Below the pieces are notes generated by a model, which had not been told where the DNA came from, did not search any database, and worked only from the letters and a program-made list of their open reading frames with translations. The position numbers and the translations under genes are program-made. From Burkholderiales bacterium (lineage in GTDB: Bacteria > Pseudomonadota > Gammaproteobacteria > Burkholderiales > Burkholderiaceae_C), in the NCBI GenBank assembly GCA_028868305.1, contig JAGWUS010000004.1:1-64000 (forward strand): a stretch of DNA of 64,000 bases, given 5' to 3'. Below are positions 24,926 through 35,154 of this stretch, piece after piece. The first letter of the stretch is position 1; every line of letters starts with the position of its first letter.

Positions 24926-26155
24926 TTACGAGCGGTAGTCGGCGTTGATGGTGACGTACTCGTGGCTGAAGTCGCAGGTCCAAACGGTGTCGGATGCATT
25001 GCCACGGCCCAGGCCCACGCGCACGGTGATTTCACTTTGCTTCATCACACGCTGGCCATCCTCCTCACGGTAAGCCGGATTACGCCCACCGTGGGTCACC
25101 ACGTGCACCGCATCCAGATACAACTCAATGCCGGTTTGGTCCAGATCGTCTATGCCTGCATAGCCAACTGCCGCCAGAATGCGGCCCAGATTGGGGTCGC
25201 TCGCAAAAAAAGCTGTTTTTACCAGCGGTGAATGCGCAATCGCATAGGCCACTTTGCGGCATTCTTCTGCGGTACGCCCGCCCTCAACCTGCACCGTAAT
25301 GAATTTGGTGGCACCCTCGCCATCACGCACGATGGCCTGCGCTAGCTTGCGGGCCACGCCCAACATGGCCGCCTTGAGCGCCTGCCCATCCGTACTATCA
25401 AGCGACGTGATGGGCGTATTGCCCGCCTTGTTGGAGGCGATGACCACCAGTGAATCATTGGTGGAGGTATCACCATCCACCGTGACACGGTTGAAGGAGC
25501 CTTCGGCCAGTTCCAGCGAGAGCTGCTTCATGATGGACTGGCTCACGCAAGCGTCGGTCGCAATAAATCCCAGCATGGTGGCCATGTTGGGGCGGATCAT
25601 GCCGGCGCCTTTGCTGATGCCTGTGATGCTGATAGTCTTGCCACCCACCACGGCCTGCGCACCAAATGCCTTGGGCACCGTGTCGGTTGTCATGATGCCC
25701 TCGGCAGCACGCAACCAGTTGCCCGGCTGCGCATCGGCCAACGCACCATCCAGGCCCGCAATGATGCGCTCACTGGGCAGGGATTCCATGATCACGCCGG
25801 TGGAGAACGGCAGGATCTGCTCCACTGCGATATTGAGCTTGGCAGCCAGAGCTTCACAGGTGCTGCGCGCACGGGCCAGGCCATCGGCACCGGTACCTGC
25901 ATTGGCGTTGCCAGTGTTGATCAGCATGGCGCGCACACCCTGAGCGGCTGCCAGATGATCGCGGCAGAGTTGCACCGGAGCAGCGCAGAAACGGTTGCTG
26001 GTGAACACGCCAGACACGCTGGCACCCGCATCCATCAGCACTACCGTCACATCCTTGCGGCCCACCTTGCGCACACCGGCTTCGGTCACGCCGATACGCA
26101 CACCGGCAATGGGGTAAAGGGTTGCCACATCGGGCAGGGGAAGATTCACTGGCAT
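24926..26155 (-). CDS. argJ: Bifunctional glutamate N-acetyltransferase / amino-acid acetyltransferase
   Basis: ArgJ makes N-acetylglutamate and recycles the acetyl group from N-acetylornithine in arginine synthesis. The 409-residue precursor shows the self-cleavage site in [14 protein letters not shown], where cleavage before the threonine produces the alpha and beta chains. The N-terminal [13 protein letters not shown] and the substrate-binding [11 protein letters not shown] are also typical. It starts nine bases after the secA stop, in the same transcript. Confidence 0.95.
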   Translation of the reverse strand: MPVNLPLPDVATLYPIAGVRIGVTEAGVRKVGRKDVTVVLMDAGASVSGVFTSNRFCAAPVQLCRDHLAAAQGVRAMLINTGNANAGTGADGLARARSTCEALAAKLNIAVEQILPFSTGVIMESLPSERIIAGLDGALADAQPGNWLRAAEGIMTTDTVPKAFGAQAVVGGKTISITGISKGAGMIRPNMATMLGFIATDACVSQSIMKQLSLELAEGSFNRVTVDGDTSTNDSLVVIASNKAGNTPITSLDSTDGQALKAAMLGVARKLAQAIVRDGEGATKFITVQVEGGRTAEECRKVAYAIAHSPLVKTAFFASDPNLGRILAAVGYAGIDDLDQTGIELYLDAVHVVTHGGRNPAYREEDGQRVMKQSEITVRVGLGRGNASDTVWTCDFSHEYVTINADYRS

Positions 26156-26164
26156 GGCGTGGTC

Positions 26165-28918
26165 TCAGGAAAGTTTGCCGTGGCAGTGCTTGTATTTTCT
26201 GCCGCTTCCGCAGGGGCAGGGGTCATTGCGCCCCACGCGGGGAACGTCACTGGCACTGGCCTGCAACGTCGTACTGTCCACGGTAGTTTCGACCTCGCCG
26301 GTTTCGGTCGGCGCGCTGTAGGTCACGTTGGCAATGTGTTCTCCACGGGTTTCGAGTGCATCGGCGGCTTCGTTGAGTTGCTCGCTGGACTGGATCTTGA
26401 CCGTCATCAGCACCTTGGTGACGTCGTTCTTCACCGAGTCCAGCAACTGGCCGAAAAGCTCAAATGCTTCGCGCTTGTATTCCTGCTTGGGCTGTTTCTG
26501 GGCATAGCCGCGCAGGTGGATGCCCTGGCGCAGATAGTCCAGTGCGCTCAGGTGATCACGCCAGTGGCTGTCGATGCTCTGCAGCAGCACCATGCGCTCA
26601 AACTGGGTAAAGTGCTCGGAACCCACCTGTTCTACCTTGGCGTCGAAATAGGCGTTAGCCGCAGCGTTCACGGTGGTGAGCAGGTCCTCATCGGTAATGG
26701 CGCTGGCATCGCTCACCTGCTTTTGCAGTGGCAAGTCAAGCTGCCATTCTTCCGCCAGCACTTTTTGCAGTGCAGCGATGTCCCATTGCTCTTCAACCGA
26801 CTCGGCAGGCACGTATTGGCGTACCAGATCTTCAAAGCAGCCCTCACGCAGGGAGGCGATCTGCGCGCTGAGGTCCTGCGCGTCCAGAATGGCATTGCGC
26901 TGCTGGTAAATTACCTTGCGCTGGTCATTGGATACGTCATCGTATTCCAGCAGTTGCTTGCGCATGTCGAAGTTGCGGGCCTCCACCTTGCGCTGGGCGC
27001 TCTCGATGCTGCGGGTCACAATACCCGCCTCAATGGCTTCGCCATCGGGCATCTTCAGGCGATCCATGATGGACCTGACGCGGTCGCCGGCAAAGATGCG
27101 CATCAGCGCATCGTCCAGACTCAAATAGAAACGCGAGGAGCCAGGGTCTCCCTGGCGACCCGAACGACCGCGCAGTTGGTTGTCGATGCGGCGGGACTCA
27201 TGGCGCTCGGTGGCAATGATGCGCAAACCACCCAGTGACTTGACAAGCTCATGGTCCTTGACCCACTGGGCACGGAATTCCTCGATTTTTTGCTGCCTGG
27301 CCACGTCGTCCAGTGACTCATCGGTCTCAATGGCCTGGATGGGCTTCTCGATATTGCCACCGAGCACGATGTCGGTTCCACGCCCGGCCATATTGGTGGC
27401 AATGGTGATCATCTTGGCACGCCCTGCCTGGGCCACGATATCAGCTTCACGCGCGTGTTGCTTGGCATTGAGCACCTGGTGGGGCAACTTCTCTTTTTCC
27501 AGCAACTGCGCAATGATTTCAGAGTTTTCAATGGACGTAGTGCCCACCAGCACGGGTTGACCACGCTCGTAGCATTCACGGATATCCTTGATCGCAGCTT
27601 CGTACTTTTCACGTGTGGTCTTGTAAACACGGTCCAATTGGTCTTCCCGGCGGCTGATGCGGTTAGGAGGAATCACCACAGTCTCCAGACCGTAGATTTC
27701 CTGGAATTCGTAGGCTTCTGTATCCGCCGTACCGGTCATGCCCGCGAGCTTGCCGTAAAGGCGGAAGTAGTTCTGGAACGTGATGGAAGCCAGCGTCTGG
27801 TTCTCTGCCTGAATCTGTACACCCTCTTTCGCTTCCACAGCCTGGTGCAGACCATCGCTCCAGCGACGGCCTGTCATCAAACGACCGGTGAACTCGTCAA
27901 CGATTACGATCTCGCCTTGCTGCACCACATAGTGCTGGTCACGGTGGTATAGGTGATTGGCCCGTAGCGCTGCATACAGATGGTGCATCAGCGTTATGTT
28001 CGCCGGATCGTAGAGTGAGGAGCCCGCAGGAATCAGCCCCATCTCCGCGAAGATGGCTTCGGCACTCTCATGCCCCTGCTCGGTCAGAAAAACCTGGTGG
28101 CTCTTTTCGTCAAGCGTAAAGTCACCCGGCTTGGTTACGCCTTCGCCAGTGCGCGGATCCGCCTCGCCTTCCTGCTTGACGAGCTTGGGGATGGCTTTGT
28201 TGATGGCGATATAGAGGTCCGTGTGGTCCTCGGCCTGGCCGCTGATGATCAATGGGGTGCGGGCTTCATCGATCAGGATGGAATCCACTTCGTCGACGAT
28301 GGCGTAGTTCAGACCACGCTGTACCCGGTCTGCAACCTCATACACCATGTTGTCGCGCAGGTAGTCAAAACCGTATTCGTTGTTTGTGCCGTAAGTAATG
28401 TCTGCGCGGTATGCCGCCTGTTTTTCCTCGCGAGGTGCCTGGGGCATATTGATGCCCACAGTCAAACCCAGGAAGTTGTAAAGGCGCCCCATCCACTGGG
28501 CATCGCGGCTGGCCAGGTAGTCGTTGACCGTGACCACGTGCACGCCCTTGCCAGACAGGGCATTGAGATACACCGGCAAAGTGGCAGTGAGGGTTTTACC
28601 CTCTCCCGTACGCATTTCAGATATCTTGCCGTAGTGCAGCGACATGCCGCCGAGCAACTGCACATCAAAGTGGCGCATCTTCATGATCCGCTTGGAGCCC
28701 TCACGTACCACGGCAAACGCTTCTGGAAGCACCGAATCCAGCGGTTCACCCTTGCTGATACGGTCCTTGAACTCTTGCGTTTTGGCGCGCAATGCATCAT
28801 CACTCAACTGCTCAAACTGGGGCTCCAGGGCATTGATGCGCGATACAACTGAACGGTATTGCTTGAGCAGGCGGTCATTGCGACTGCCGAATATCTTGGT
28901 CAGAATGTTGATGGCCAT
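26165..28918 (-). CDS. secA: Preprotein translocase ATPase SecA
   Basis: SecA drives Sec-dependent export through SecYEG. The 917-residue protein has a DEAD-motor Walker A ([20 protein letters not shown]), Walker B ([19 protein letters not shown]), the second nucleotide-binding domain ([16 protein letters not shown]), the helical scaffold and a C-terminal zinc motif [14 protein letters not shown] that binds SecB. The length is normal. A 143-base gap upstream, after the M23 peptidase gene, holds no clear promoter by eye. Confidence 0.97.
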   Translation of the reverse strand: MAINILTKIFGSRNDRLLKQYRSVVSRINALEPQFEQLSDDALRAKTQEFKDRISKGEPLDSVLPEAFAVVREGSKRIMKMRHFDVQLLGGMSLHYGKISEMRTGEGKTLTATLPVYLNALSGKGVHVVTVNDYLASRDAQWMGRLYNFLGLTVGINMPQAPREEKQAAYRADITYGTNNEYGFDYLRDNMVYEVADRVQRGLNYAIVDEVDSILIDEARTPLIISGQAEDHTDLYIAINKAIPKLVKQEGEADPRTGEGVTKPGDFTLDEKSHQVFLTEQGHESAEAIFAEMGLIPAGSSLYDPANITLMHHLYAALRANHLYHRDQHYVVQQGEIVIVDEFTGRLMTGRRWSDGLHQAVEAKEGVQIQAENQTLASITFQNYFRLYGKLAGMTGTADTEAYEFQEIYGLETVVIPPNRISRREDQLDRVYKTTREKYEAAIKDIRECYERGQPVLVGTTSIENSEIIAQLLEKEKLPHQVLNAKQHAREADIVAQAGRAKMITIATNMAGRGTDIVLGGNIEKPIQAIETDESLDDVARQQKIEEFRAQWVKDHELVKSLGGLRIIATERHESRRIDNQLRGRSGRQGDPGSSRFYLSLDDALMRIFAGDRVRSIMDRLKMPDGEAIEAGIVTRSIESAQRKVEARNFDMRKQLLEYDDVSNDQRKVIYQQRNAILDAQDLSAQIASLREGCFEDLVRQYVPAESVEEQWDIAALQKVLAEEWQLDLPLQKQVSDASAITDEDLLTTVNAAANAYFDAKVEQVGSEHFTQFERMVLLQSIDSHWRDHLSALDYLRQGIHLRGYAQKQPKQEYKREAFELFGQLLDSVKNDVTKVLMTVKIQSSEQLNEAADALETRGEHIANVTYSAPTETGEVETTVDSTTLQASASDVPRVGRNDPCPCGSGRKYKHCHGKLS

Positions 28919-29061
28919 GCATGCGAGACTGGCCTGTCACCCGCCACGGGCTAACAGAGCAGCGCAGTCCTTATTTCTATTCAATGTGAAAGGGGAGTAT
29001 TCCGGAAAAAGGCAAGCCGCATACGCAACCAGCATTTCACCAGGTAACCAACCCGCTCATT

Positions 29062-30042
29062 TTAGCGTTGTGCGAGAGGTCTGGATGGCGTGATGGCGGA
29101 CCGCGCCCCGGCCTGCGCGAGCTGCGTACCCGGAAGGCTGCTTCCGGCATGGAGGAACTTCTGCGGATCCTGCGGGACTCCCTGAACCAACACCTCAAAA
29201 TGCAAGTGGGGTCCGGTCGAACGGCCCGTGGTTCCAACCTCGGCAATCTTCTGACCACGCTTGATCAGGTCACCCTTTTTTACAAACACCCGTGAAGCAT
29301 GGGCATATCGGGTAATGAGATCATTGCCATGGTCAATTTCGATCATGTTGCCGTACTGCGGGTGATATTCCTGCGCTACAACCACACCACCTGCGGCTGC
29401 AGTGATGGAGGTGCCTGTTTCGGCAGCGAAGTCCAGCCCCGTATGCAAAGCCGATGTACCCGTAACCGGGTCGATCCGCCAACCAAACGCAGAACCCAGA
29501 TTGGCGTTCTGGATCGGTAGTTGTGTTGGCACCATCATCTTTTTTATTTTCTGTTCAAACAGGCGGGATTCAATAACCGTCATCCAGTCGGCGCTCTGAT
29601 TGGCAACCAGATCCAACTCACCCAGGTTCGCCTGCAACTCTTCCAACGACAAATCCCGCCCGGCGACCAGCAGGCCACCCTGTCCCGGCTTGAGCTTGAT
29701 ATCGGCCGGATTGACGCCTGCCAGACCGGAAACACGCTCACCCAGAGACTCCAGTTGAAGCATCTTGGCCTGCATCTCGCCAAGCTTTTTCGCCATGACT
29801 TCAATATTTTCGCGCATGAAACGGTCGCGCTGCTCGAACTCGTCTTTGACGACCAAGCGCACCAGTGTACCGATCACGGGCCAGCCTTCACGGGCACCCT
29901 TGAGAAAAACCCAGTGGTACATGCCCAGGGAGATCAACATCAACGCCAGCGAAAGTGCGATCAGCGCCAGTACAAGCTTGGTGCCACTCAGGTGAACCGC
30001 ACGGCTTCTGGCCAGCCATGCATCCGTGATAATCAATTGCAT
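29062..30042 (-). CDS. M23 family metallopeptidase (membrane-anchored)
   Basis: The 326-residue protein has an N-terminal membrane helix (residues ~22-45, KLVLALIALSLALMLISLGM), a periplasmic coiled coil (residues ~75-190) and a C-terminal LytM/M23 domain. The zinc ligands lie in ALHTGLDFAA and HLHFEVL. It is likely a peptidoglycan endopeptidase of the NlpD/MepM-like class; the intact His and Asp ligands point to activity. It precedes secA in the same orientation and is divergent from dciA, with only 26 bases between their starts. Confidence 0.9.
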   Translation of the reverse strand: MQLIITDAWLARSRAVHLSGTKLVLALIALSLALMLISLGMYHWVFLKGAREGWPVIGTLVRLVVKDEFEQRDRFMRENIEVMAKKLGEMQAKMLQLESLGERVSGLAGVNPADIKLKPGQGGLLVAGRDLSLEELQANLGELDLVANQSADWMTVIESRLFEQKIKKMMVPTQLPIQNANLGSAFGWRIDPVTGTSALHTGLDFAAETGTSITAAAGGVVVAQEYHPQYGNMIEIDHGNDLITRYAHASRVFVKKGDLIKRGQKIAEVGTTGRSTGPHLHFEVLVQGVPQDPQKFLHAGSSLPGTQLAQAGARSAITPSRPLAQR

Positions 30043-30068
30043 TTTTCAAATCTCATACTTGTCTAGTC

Positions 30069-30383
30069 ATGAACCGCCGGTCCCGCTCCATTACTGTCCT
30101 GCAGGCTACACAGGACTCGCCGTCACTGGCACGACTGGCAGAACTGGCAACCGATTCTTCCGCACGCCTGAAATCCATTCAGCCGCTCATCCCAGCTGCC
30201 TTGCGAAAAGCAATTCAGGCTGGACCCATTGAGGGCACCACGTGGTGCCTGATACTGGACAACAGCGCCGTCGCTGCCAAAGTCCGTCAGCTTTTGCCTG
30301 CTCTGGAGGCTCACCTGAGGTCCAGTGGATGGGAGGTTACCGCAATTCGCCTCAAGGTTCAAATTGCGCGGACTGGTTTCTGA
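30069..30383 (+). CDS. dciA: DciA-like DUF721 protein
   Basis: The 104-residue protein fits the DUF721 family. DciA members load or recruit the replicative helicase DnaB in most bacteria. The visible core is SARLKSIQPLIPAALRKAIQ and a strand-rich second half (TWCLILDNSAVAAKVRQLLP, then LKVQIAR). Adjacency to secA and the M23 peptidase is common for this gene. A perfect hairpin follows the stop. Confidence 0.8.
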   Translation: MNRRSRSITVLQATQDSPSLARLAELATDSSARLKSIQPLIPAALRKAIQAGPIEGTTWCLILDNSAVAAKVRQLLPALEAHLRSSGWEVTAIRLKVQIARTGF

Positions 30384-30395
30384 CGTAACAAAAAG

Positions 30396-30432
30396 CAAAA
30401 GCCTTCAAGGCGCGGGACCCGGAAGGCTTTTG
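30396..30432 (-). terminator. Hairpin terminator between dciA and tRNA-Thr
   Basis: CAAAAGCCTTC (30396-30406) pairs perfectly with GAAGGCTTTTG (30422-30432) across a 15-base loop. On the minus strand the stem is followed by CTTTTTGTT, giving an intrinsic terminator for the tRNA gene. On the plus strand it may also stop dciA transcripts. Confidence 0.8.
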
Positions 30433-30440
30433 AGGTATTT

Positions 30441-30516
30441 TGGTGCCGCTTGTCGGATTCGAACTGACGACCTACCGCTTACAAGGCGGTTGCTCTACCA
30501 ACTGAGCTAAAGCGGC
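30441..30516 (-). tRNA. tRNA-Thr (TGT anticodon)
   Basis: The minus strand folds as a cloverleaf. The acceptor GCCGCTT pairs with AAGCGGC, the D arm is GCTCAGTTGGTAGAGC, and the anticodon stem ACCGC/GCGGT encloses CTTGTAA with anticodon TGT. The T arm is GTCAG-TTCGAAT-CCGAC, and a discriminator A and an encoded CCA follow. The T stem contains one A-C mismatch where most tRNAs have a pair. Confidence 0.95.
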
Positions 30517-30544
30517 ACGGGCTGCATTCTAACCTACGCTGCCA

Positions 30545-31015
30545 CTACTTCACCCGGGTGAGAGCAGGACGGGAACCACCACCAGGACGCGGACCATCCG
30601 GACCCTTGTCGTCCGGACTGGTGCTCACACTGATCAATGTAGCGGGTTCGCCCTCCGTGGCAGGTGCCTGTGCAGACGCTTCGCCGGAACTGGCCAGCAT
30701 GGGGAACGCCATGCCCTGCCCGTTTTCCCGTGCGTAAATGGCCAGCACCCGGTCAACTGGAACCAGAATGTCTCGCGCCACACCGCCAAATCGTCCCTTG
30801 AACTCGATGTACTCATTGCCCAGCTTCAACGCACTGGTGGCGTCGAAACTGATGTTGAGCACAATCTCGCCATCTTTCACGTACTCGTTGGGTACGCGCA
30901 CGGACTCATCCACCAGTACCGCAATGAAGGGCGTGAACCCGTTGTCGGTACACCATTCGTACAGGGCACGAATGAGGTACGGACGGGTGGAACTGGAATC
31001 GGTGGCGTCGATCAT
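30545..31015 (-). CDS. sspB: ClpXP protease specificity-enhancing factor SspB
   Basis: SspB delivers ssrA-tagged proteins to ClpXP. The N-terminal SspB fold is clear (STRPYLIRALYEWCTDNGFT, VLNISFDATSALKLGNEYIE, RFGGVARDILVPVDRVLAIYA). A disordered Pro/Gly/Ser-rich linker follows, with a short basic end (RPALTRVK) that would be the ClpX-binding tail. It follows sspA by 16 bases on the same strand, the classic pair. Confidence 0.93.
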   Translation of the reverse strand: MIDATDSSSTRPYLIRALYEWCTDNGFTPFIAVLVDESVRVPNEYVKDGEIVLNISFDATSALKLGNEYIEFKGRFGGVARDILVPVDRVLAIYARENGQGMAFPMLASSGEASAQAPATEGEPATLISVSTSPDDKGPDGPRPGGGSRPALTRVK

Positions 31016-31031
31016 GGTGGCTACCAGCAGC

Positions 31032-31643
31032 TTACTTGCGCATCACTTTCTCGGAAGGCGTCAGCGCCTCAATGTATGCGGGGCGCGAGAAGATGCGTTC
31101 GGCGTACTTGAGCAGCGGCGCTGCATTCTTGCTGAGGTCAATGCCGTAGTAATCCAGACGCCACAACAAGGGAGCAATGGCCACATCCAGCATGGAAAAG
31201 TTGTCACCCAGCATGTACTTATTCTTCAGGAACACGGGCGCGAGTTGCGTCAGCCGATCACGGATGTGTGAACGTGCTTTTTCCAGTGCCTTCTCGTTGC
31301 CCTTGGAAGCACGGGCTTCCAGTGTGGAGACGTGAACGAATAATTCCTTCTCAAAATTGAGCAAGAACAGGCGCACACGTGCGCGATCCACCGGGTCGCC
31401 AGGCATCAGTTGTGGATGGGGAAAACGCTCATCAATATACTCATTGATGATGTTGGATTCGTACAGAATCAGATCACGCTCAACCAGGATAGGCACCTGG
31501 CCGTACGGATTCATCACGCTGATGTCTTCGGGTTTGTTGTATAGATCTACATCGCGAATTTCGAAGTCCATACCCTTCTCGAAAAGCACAAACCGGCAAC
31601 GGTGGGAAAAGGGGCAGGTCGTACCTGAATACAGCACCATCAT
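31032..31643 (-). CDS. sspA: Stringent starvation protein A (GST fold)
   Basis: The 203-residue protein has a thioredoxin-like N domain (MMVLYSGTTCPFSHRCRFVL) and a helical GST-C domain. SspA binds RNA polymerase and modulates stress transcription. The DISVMNPYGQVPILVERDLI segment is typical of the family. The start has GGAG upstream (TAGGAGTC). It lies downstream of petABC after a terminator, an arrangement common in betaproteobacteria. Confidence 0.93.
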   Translation of the reverse strand: MMVLYSGTTCPFSHRCRFVLFEKGMDFEIRDVDLYNKPEDISVMNPYGQVPILVERDLILYESNIINEYIDERFPHPQLMPGDPVDRARVRLFLLNFEKELFVHVSTLEARASKGNEKALEKARSHIRDRLTQLAPVFLKNKYMLGDNFSMLDVAIAPLLWRLDYYGIDLSKNAAPLLKYAERIFSRPAYIEALTPSEKVMRK

Positions 31644-31668
31644 GACAATAGACTCCTAAAAATTAAAA

Positions 31669-31697
31669 AGAGTGGGACGCTCCGGCGAACCCACTCT
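31669..31697 (-). terminator. Intrinsic terminator after petC
   Basis: On the minus strand AGAGTGGG and CCCACTCT form an 8-bp stem with a 13-base loop, followed by TTTTAATTTTT. It separates the pet operon from sspA-sspB, whose ribosome-binding site lies just downstream of the T tract. Confidence 0.85.
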
Positions 31698-31745
31698 GAA
31701 CCCACCAGATGCCGCTCACGACGGCGACCCGATAGATATGGAAAG

Positions 31746-32504
31746 TTACTTGACGTCTTTCCAGAACGCTGCATTCAAACGCCATGTGAACAAGGTCATC
31801 ACACACAGGAACAGCAACACCCACACGCCCACGCGAACGCGGCTATTTTGCGCCGGCTCGCCCATCCATTGCAGGTAACTCACCAGATCACCCACTGCCT
31901 GGTCATACTGGGCAGGCGTCATGGTGCCAGGGGTCAACTGCTCCCAACCCTTGAACACATGCACTTCGTGGCCATGCTCCATGGTGGTTTCATATACGGG
32001 TGCCCGTTTGCCCTGCAATTCCCACAAAGCATGGGGCATACCGACGTTGGGAAACGCCAGGTTGTTCCAGCCGGTAGCGGTGGCCGGATCAGCATAGTAA
32101 GTACGCAGGTAGGTATAGAGGTAGTCACCACCAGAACCCTGGCCAGCAGCAGAACGCGATCGTGCAATCACCGTCAGATCGGGCGGGTTGGCACCGAACC
32201 ATTCCTTGGCCTGGCGGGGATCAATGGCCGCCTTCATGGTTTCACCCACTTTGTCGGTGGTGAACAAAAGGTTGTCCTTGATCTGCTGATCGGTCAAACC
32301 GATGTCTTTCAGGCGATTGAAGCGCATGAAAGCGGCGGAGTGGCAGTTCAGGCAGTAATTGACGAAGAGCTTGGCGCCGTTTTGCAGTGCTGCCAAGTCA
32401 TTGGTCTTGTTGGGAGCTTTATCCCAGGCGATACCGCCAGTATTGGCATGTGCACCCGCCACAAATCCCAGCGCAGCGATCAGGGTGATCAGTACTTTTT
32501 TCAT
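31746..32504 (-). CDS. petC: Cytochrome c1 of the bc1 complex
   Basis: The 252-residue protein has a signal peptide (MKKVLITLIAALGFVAGAHA), the heme attachment motif CLNCH in FVNYCLNCHSAAFMRFN, and a C-terminal membrane anchor (VLLFLCVMTLFTWRL). It passes electrons from the Rieske protein to soluble cytochrome c in the periplasm. The ORF-track start (32567) lies within petB; the ATG at 32504 has GGAG upstream and gives the proper signal peptide. Confidence 0.95.
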   Translation of the reverse strand: MKKVLITLIAALGFVAGAHANTGGIAWDKAPNKTNDLAALQNGAKLFVNYCLNCHSAAFMRFNRLKDIGLTDQQIKDNLLFTTDKVGETMKAAIDPRQAKEWFGANPPDLTVIARSRSAAGQGSGGDYLYTYLRTYYADPATATGWNNLAFPNVGMPHALWELQGKRAPVYETTMEHGHEVHVFKGWEQLTPGTMTPAQYDQAVGDLVSYLQWMGEPAQNSRVRVGVWVLLFLCVMTLFTWRLNAAFWKDVK

Positions 32505-32520
32505 TCTCAATGTCTCCTGC

Positions 32521-33933
32521 TCAGTGGGCCACGAAGTTGACACGGGTTGGCACGGGCTTTGGCTCACCGATACGACTCCACCAGGGCATCAGCAGGAAAA
32601 ATCCGAAGTAAAACAGTGTTCCCACCTGAGAAACACGTTCGCCAACCGGTGATGGTGGCTGTGTACCGAGGTAGGCCAGAATCACGAAGTTGATCACGAA
32701 CACGGCATACAGGTATTTGTGCCAGTCAGGGCGATAGCGGATCGATTTGACCGGGCTGTAGTCCAGCCAGGGCAGGAAAAACAGAATCACTACGGCACCG
32801 CCCATGGCGACCACACCCCAGAACTTGGCATCGATCGACAGCATCATGGCGGTGACAACCACGGCCGCACCAACCAGGATGCCCTTGAAGATAGCGGGCA
32901 TCTTGAATTTGACAGCGCTGAACACGGCAGCACCGATCACGATGGCGATCAGGGCATACACCATTTCGGTCGTAATGGCACGCAACATCGAATAGAAGGG
33001 CGTGAAGTACCACACCGGTGCAATGTGCAACGGGGTCTTGAGCGGATCGGCCGGAATGAAGTTGTTGTATTCCAGGAAGTAACCACCGAATTCGGGCGCG
33101 AAGAAAATGATGGCAGTAAACACCATCAGGAAAACGCTGACACCAAAGATATCGTGTACGGTGTAGTAGGGGTGGAATGGAATGCCATCCAGGGGATGGC
33201 CCTGTGCATCACGAGGAGCATTGGGACCCTTGATCTCCACGCCGTCAGGGTTGTTGGAACCTACATCGTGCAGCGCCAGCAAGTGCGCAACGACCAGACC
33301 TAGCAGCACCAACGGTACAGCAATCACGTGGAAGCTGAAGAACCGGTTCAGGGTTGCATCACCCACCACATAGTCGCCACGGATCAGCAGCGCCAGATCA
33401 GGGCCGACAAACGGAATCGCAGCAAACAGGTTCACGATCACCTGGGCGCCCCAATAAGACATCTGGCCCCAGGGCAACAAATAGCCCATGAATGCTTCAG
33501 CCATCAGCGCCAGGAAAATCGCACAACCGAAGACCCACACCAATTCGCGTGGTTTGCGGTAACTACCGTAAATCAGGCCCCGGAACATGTGCAGATAGAC
33601 CACCACAAAGAACGCAGACGCACCAGTAGAGTGCATATAGCGAATCAGCCAGCCCCAGGGCACATCACGCATGATGTACTCAACAGAACCAAACGCCAGG
33701 TTTGCATCGGGCTTGTAATGCATCACCAGGAAGATGCCGGTAACGATCTGGATCACCAACACCAAAAGTGCCAGGGAGCCAAAGATGTACCAGAAATTGA
33801 AATTCTTCGGAGCGTAATACTCCGACATGTGCACCCGGTAGGCGTCAAATGCAGTGGGGAAGCGATTCTCAAACCAGTTGGTGAGCTTGGCGCCAGCCGA
33901 TGCGTTGGGGGAAATTTCCTTAAATTCAGCCAT
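32521..33933 (-). CDS. petB: Cytochrome b of the bc1 complex
   Basis: The 470-residue membrane protein binds the two b hemes and the Qo and Qi sites. The N-terminal half has the heme-ligand helices (SLALLVLVIQIVTGIFLVMH and AFFVVVYLHMFRGLIYGSY). The second helix bundle continues RFFSFHVIAVPLVLLGLVVA. The Qo motif reads PVWY instead of PEWY, a variant I recall from beta- and gammaproteobacteria. The C-terminal extension has extra helices. It sits 23 bases after petA. Confidence 0.96.
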   Translation of the reverse strand: MAEFKEISPNASAGAKLTNWFENRFPTAFDAYRVHMSEYYAPKNFNFWYIFGSLALLVLVIQIVTGIFLVMHYKPDANLAFGSVEYIMRDVPWGWLIRYMHSTGASAFFVVVYLHMFRGLIYGSYRKPRELVWVFGCAIFLALMAEAFMGYLLPWGQMSYWGAQVIVNLFAAIPFVGPDLALLIRGDYVVGDATLNRFFSFHVIAVPLVLLGLVVAHLLALHDVGSNNPDGVEIKGPNAPRDAQGHPLDGIPFHPYYTVHDIFGVSVFLMVFTAIIFFAPEFGGYFLEYNNFIPADPLKTPLHIAPVWYFTPFYSMLRAITTEMVYALIAIVIGAAVFSAVKFKMPAIFKGILVGAAVVVTAMMLSIDAKFWGVVAMGGAVVILFFLPWLDYSPVKSIRYRPDWHKYLYAVFVINFVILAYLGTQPPSPVGERVSQVGTLFYFGFFLLMPWWSRIGEPKPVPTRVNFVAH

Positions 33934-33956
33934 GTCGTTCTCCGTGCGCTTCTGGT

Positions 33957-34571
33957 TCAGGCTTTTTTGTCTTCACCGATCAGCAGTTTGCTGTCGGACA
34001 GGTACATGTGCGGCGGAACTTCCAGATTGTCTGGCGCGGGCTTGTTCTTGAACACGCGACCTGCCATGTCGAATGTGGATCCGTGGCAAGGGCACAGAAA
34101 GCCACCCTGCCAGTCGTCAGGCAAAGAGGCCTGCGGACCGGGCTGAAACTTGTCGGACGGCGAGCAGCCCAGGTGTGTGCAAATGCCAACGGCTACGAAG
34201 TACTCGGGCTTGATGGAGCGTGCTTCATTGCGCGCATAGACGGGCGTGAACTCGTCGGGTTTACGCTTGGACTCCGGATCGGCCAGCTGACTATTGTGCT
34301 TGCCCAAAGCAGCCAACTGCTCTGGAGTGCGGCGCACAATCCATACGGGCTTGCCGCGCCACTCAACTGTGATCTTTTCACCGGGCTTGATACCTGCAAT
34401 ATCGACTTCCACAGCGGCACCAGCGGCCTTGGCGCGCTCGGAGGGCTGAAAAGTGCTAACAAAGGGAATGGCGGTGGCAACACCACCGACTGCGCCGGCG
34501 CAGCCGGAGGCAATCAACCAAGTGCGCTTGCTGGAGTCGATCGGTTGGGTGCCGACAAGGGTTTCACTCAT
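33957..34571 (-). CDS. petA: Rieske iron-sulfur subunit of the bc1 complex
   Basis: The 204-residue protein has a short Tat/anchor segment (SKRTWLIASGCAGAVGGVAT) and a C-terminal Rieske domain whose 2Fe-2S ligands are in CTHLGCSP and CPCHGSTFD. It takes electrons from quinol and passes them to cytochrome c1. I use the ATG at 34571 (MSETLVGTQ), with GAGGA before it, over the ORF-track ATG four codons upstream. It heads petA-petB-petC and is divergent from mscL. Confidence 0.95.
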   Translation of the reverse strand: MSETLVGTQPIDSSKRTWLIASGCAGAVGGVATAIPFVSTFQPSERAKAAGAAVEVDIAGIKPGEKITVEWRGKPVWIVRRTPEQLAALGKHNSQLADPESKRKPDEFTPVYARNEARSIKPEYFVAVGICTHLGCSPSDKFQPGPQASLPDDWQGGFLCPCHGSTFDMAGRVFKNKPAPDNLEVPPHMYLSDSKLLIGEDKKA

Positions 34572-34723
34572 GAGAATCCTCAATGAACATCACTATGGGG
34601 GTAAGCAACGATTGTAGCTGACAGCCAAAGGGGGTTTCAATGTGGTGACGGCGCCGTGTATAGGAAACTCCATGAATTTTGTGGACAATGCCAAGGCGTC
34701 GAATAACTTTTTAAGGGGAAACA

Positions 34724-35152
34724 ATGGGAATGCTTCAGGAATTCAAGGAATTTGCCGTCAAGGGCAACGTCGTCGATCTGGCCGTGGGCGTGATCATCGG
34801 TGGCGCATTCGGCAAGATCGTGGACTCGGTAGTGGGTGACCTGATCATGCCGCTGGTGGGCGCTGTCATCGGGAAACTGGACTTTTCGAATTTGTATGTA
34901 GCCCTGGGCGCGGTACCTGCAGGAACCGAAAACACCCTAGTGGCCCTCAAGAAAGCCGGTGTTCCGGTGTTTGCCTACGGCAGTTTCATTACCGTGGCAG
35001 TCAATTTCGCCATTCTGGCCTTCATCATCTTTCTGATGATCAAACAAATCAATCGCCTGAAGAAGGAAGAGCCTGCCGCACCCGCTGCCGCACCGGTCAT
35101 CCCTGAAGACGTCGCACTGCTGCGCGAAATCCGAGACAGCCTCAAGAAATAG
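34724..35152 (+). CDS. mscL: Large-conductance mechanosensitive channel MscL
   Basis: MscL opens under membrane tension to release solutes during hypo-osmotic shock. The 142-residue protein starts [20 protein letters not shown] and has the first pore helix ([20 protein letters not shown]), a periplasmic loop, the second helix ([20 protein letters not shown]) and a C-terminal amphipathic bundle ([12 protein letters not shown]). AAGGGG precedes the ATG. It is followed by a GC-rich repeat that may terminate it. Confidence 0.96.
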   Translation: MGMLQEFKEFAVKGNVVDLAVGVIIGGAFGKIVDSVVGDLIMPLVGAVIGKLDFSNLYVALGAVPAGTENTLVALKKAGVPVFAYGSFITVAVNFAILAFIIFLMIKQINRLKKEEPAAPAAAPVIPEDVALLREIRDSLKK

Positions 35153-35154
35153 AA

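Noticed and set aside
25955-27238. 427-aa plus-strand ORF opposite secA
   Set aside because: Composition and location show it is an antisense shadow of secA; no domain is recognisable.
30325-30510. 61-aa plus-strand ORF running into the tRNA
   Set aside because: It overlaps dciA, the terminator and the tRNA in antisense; not a gene.
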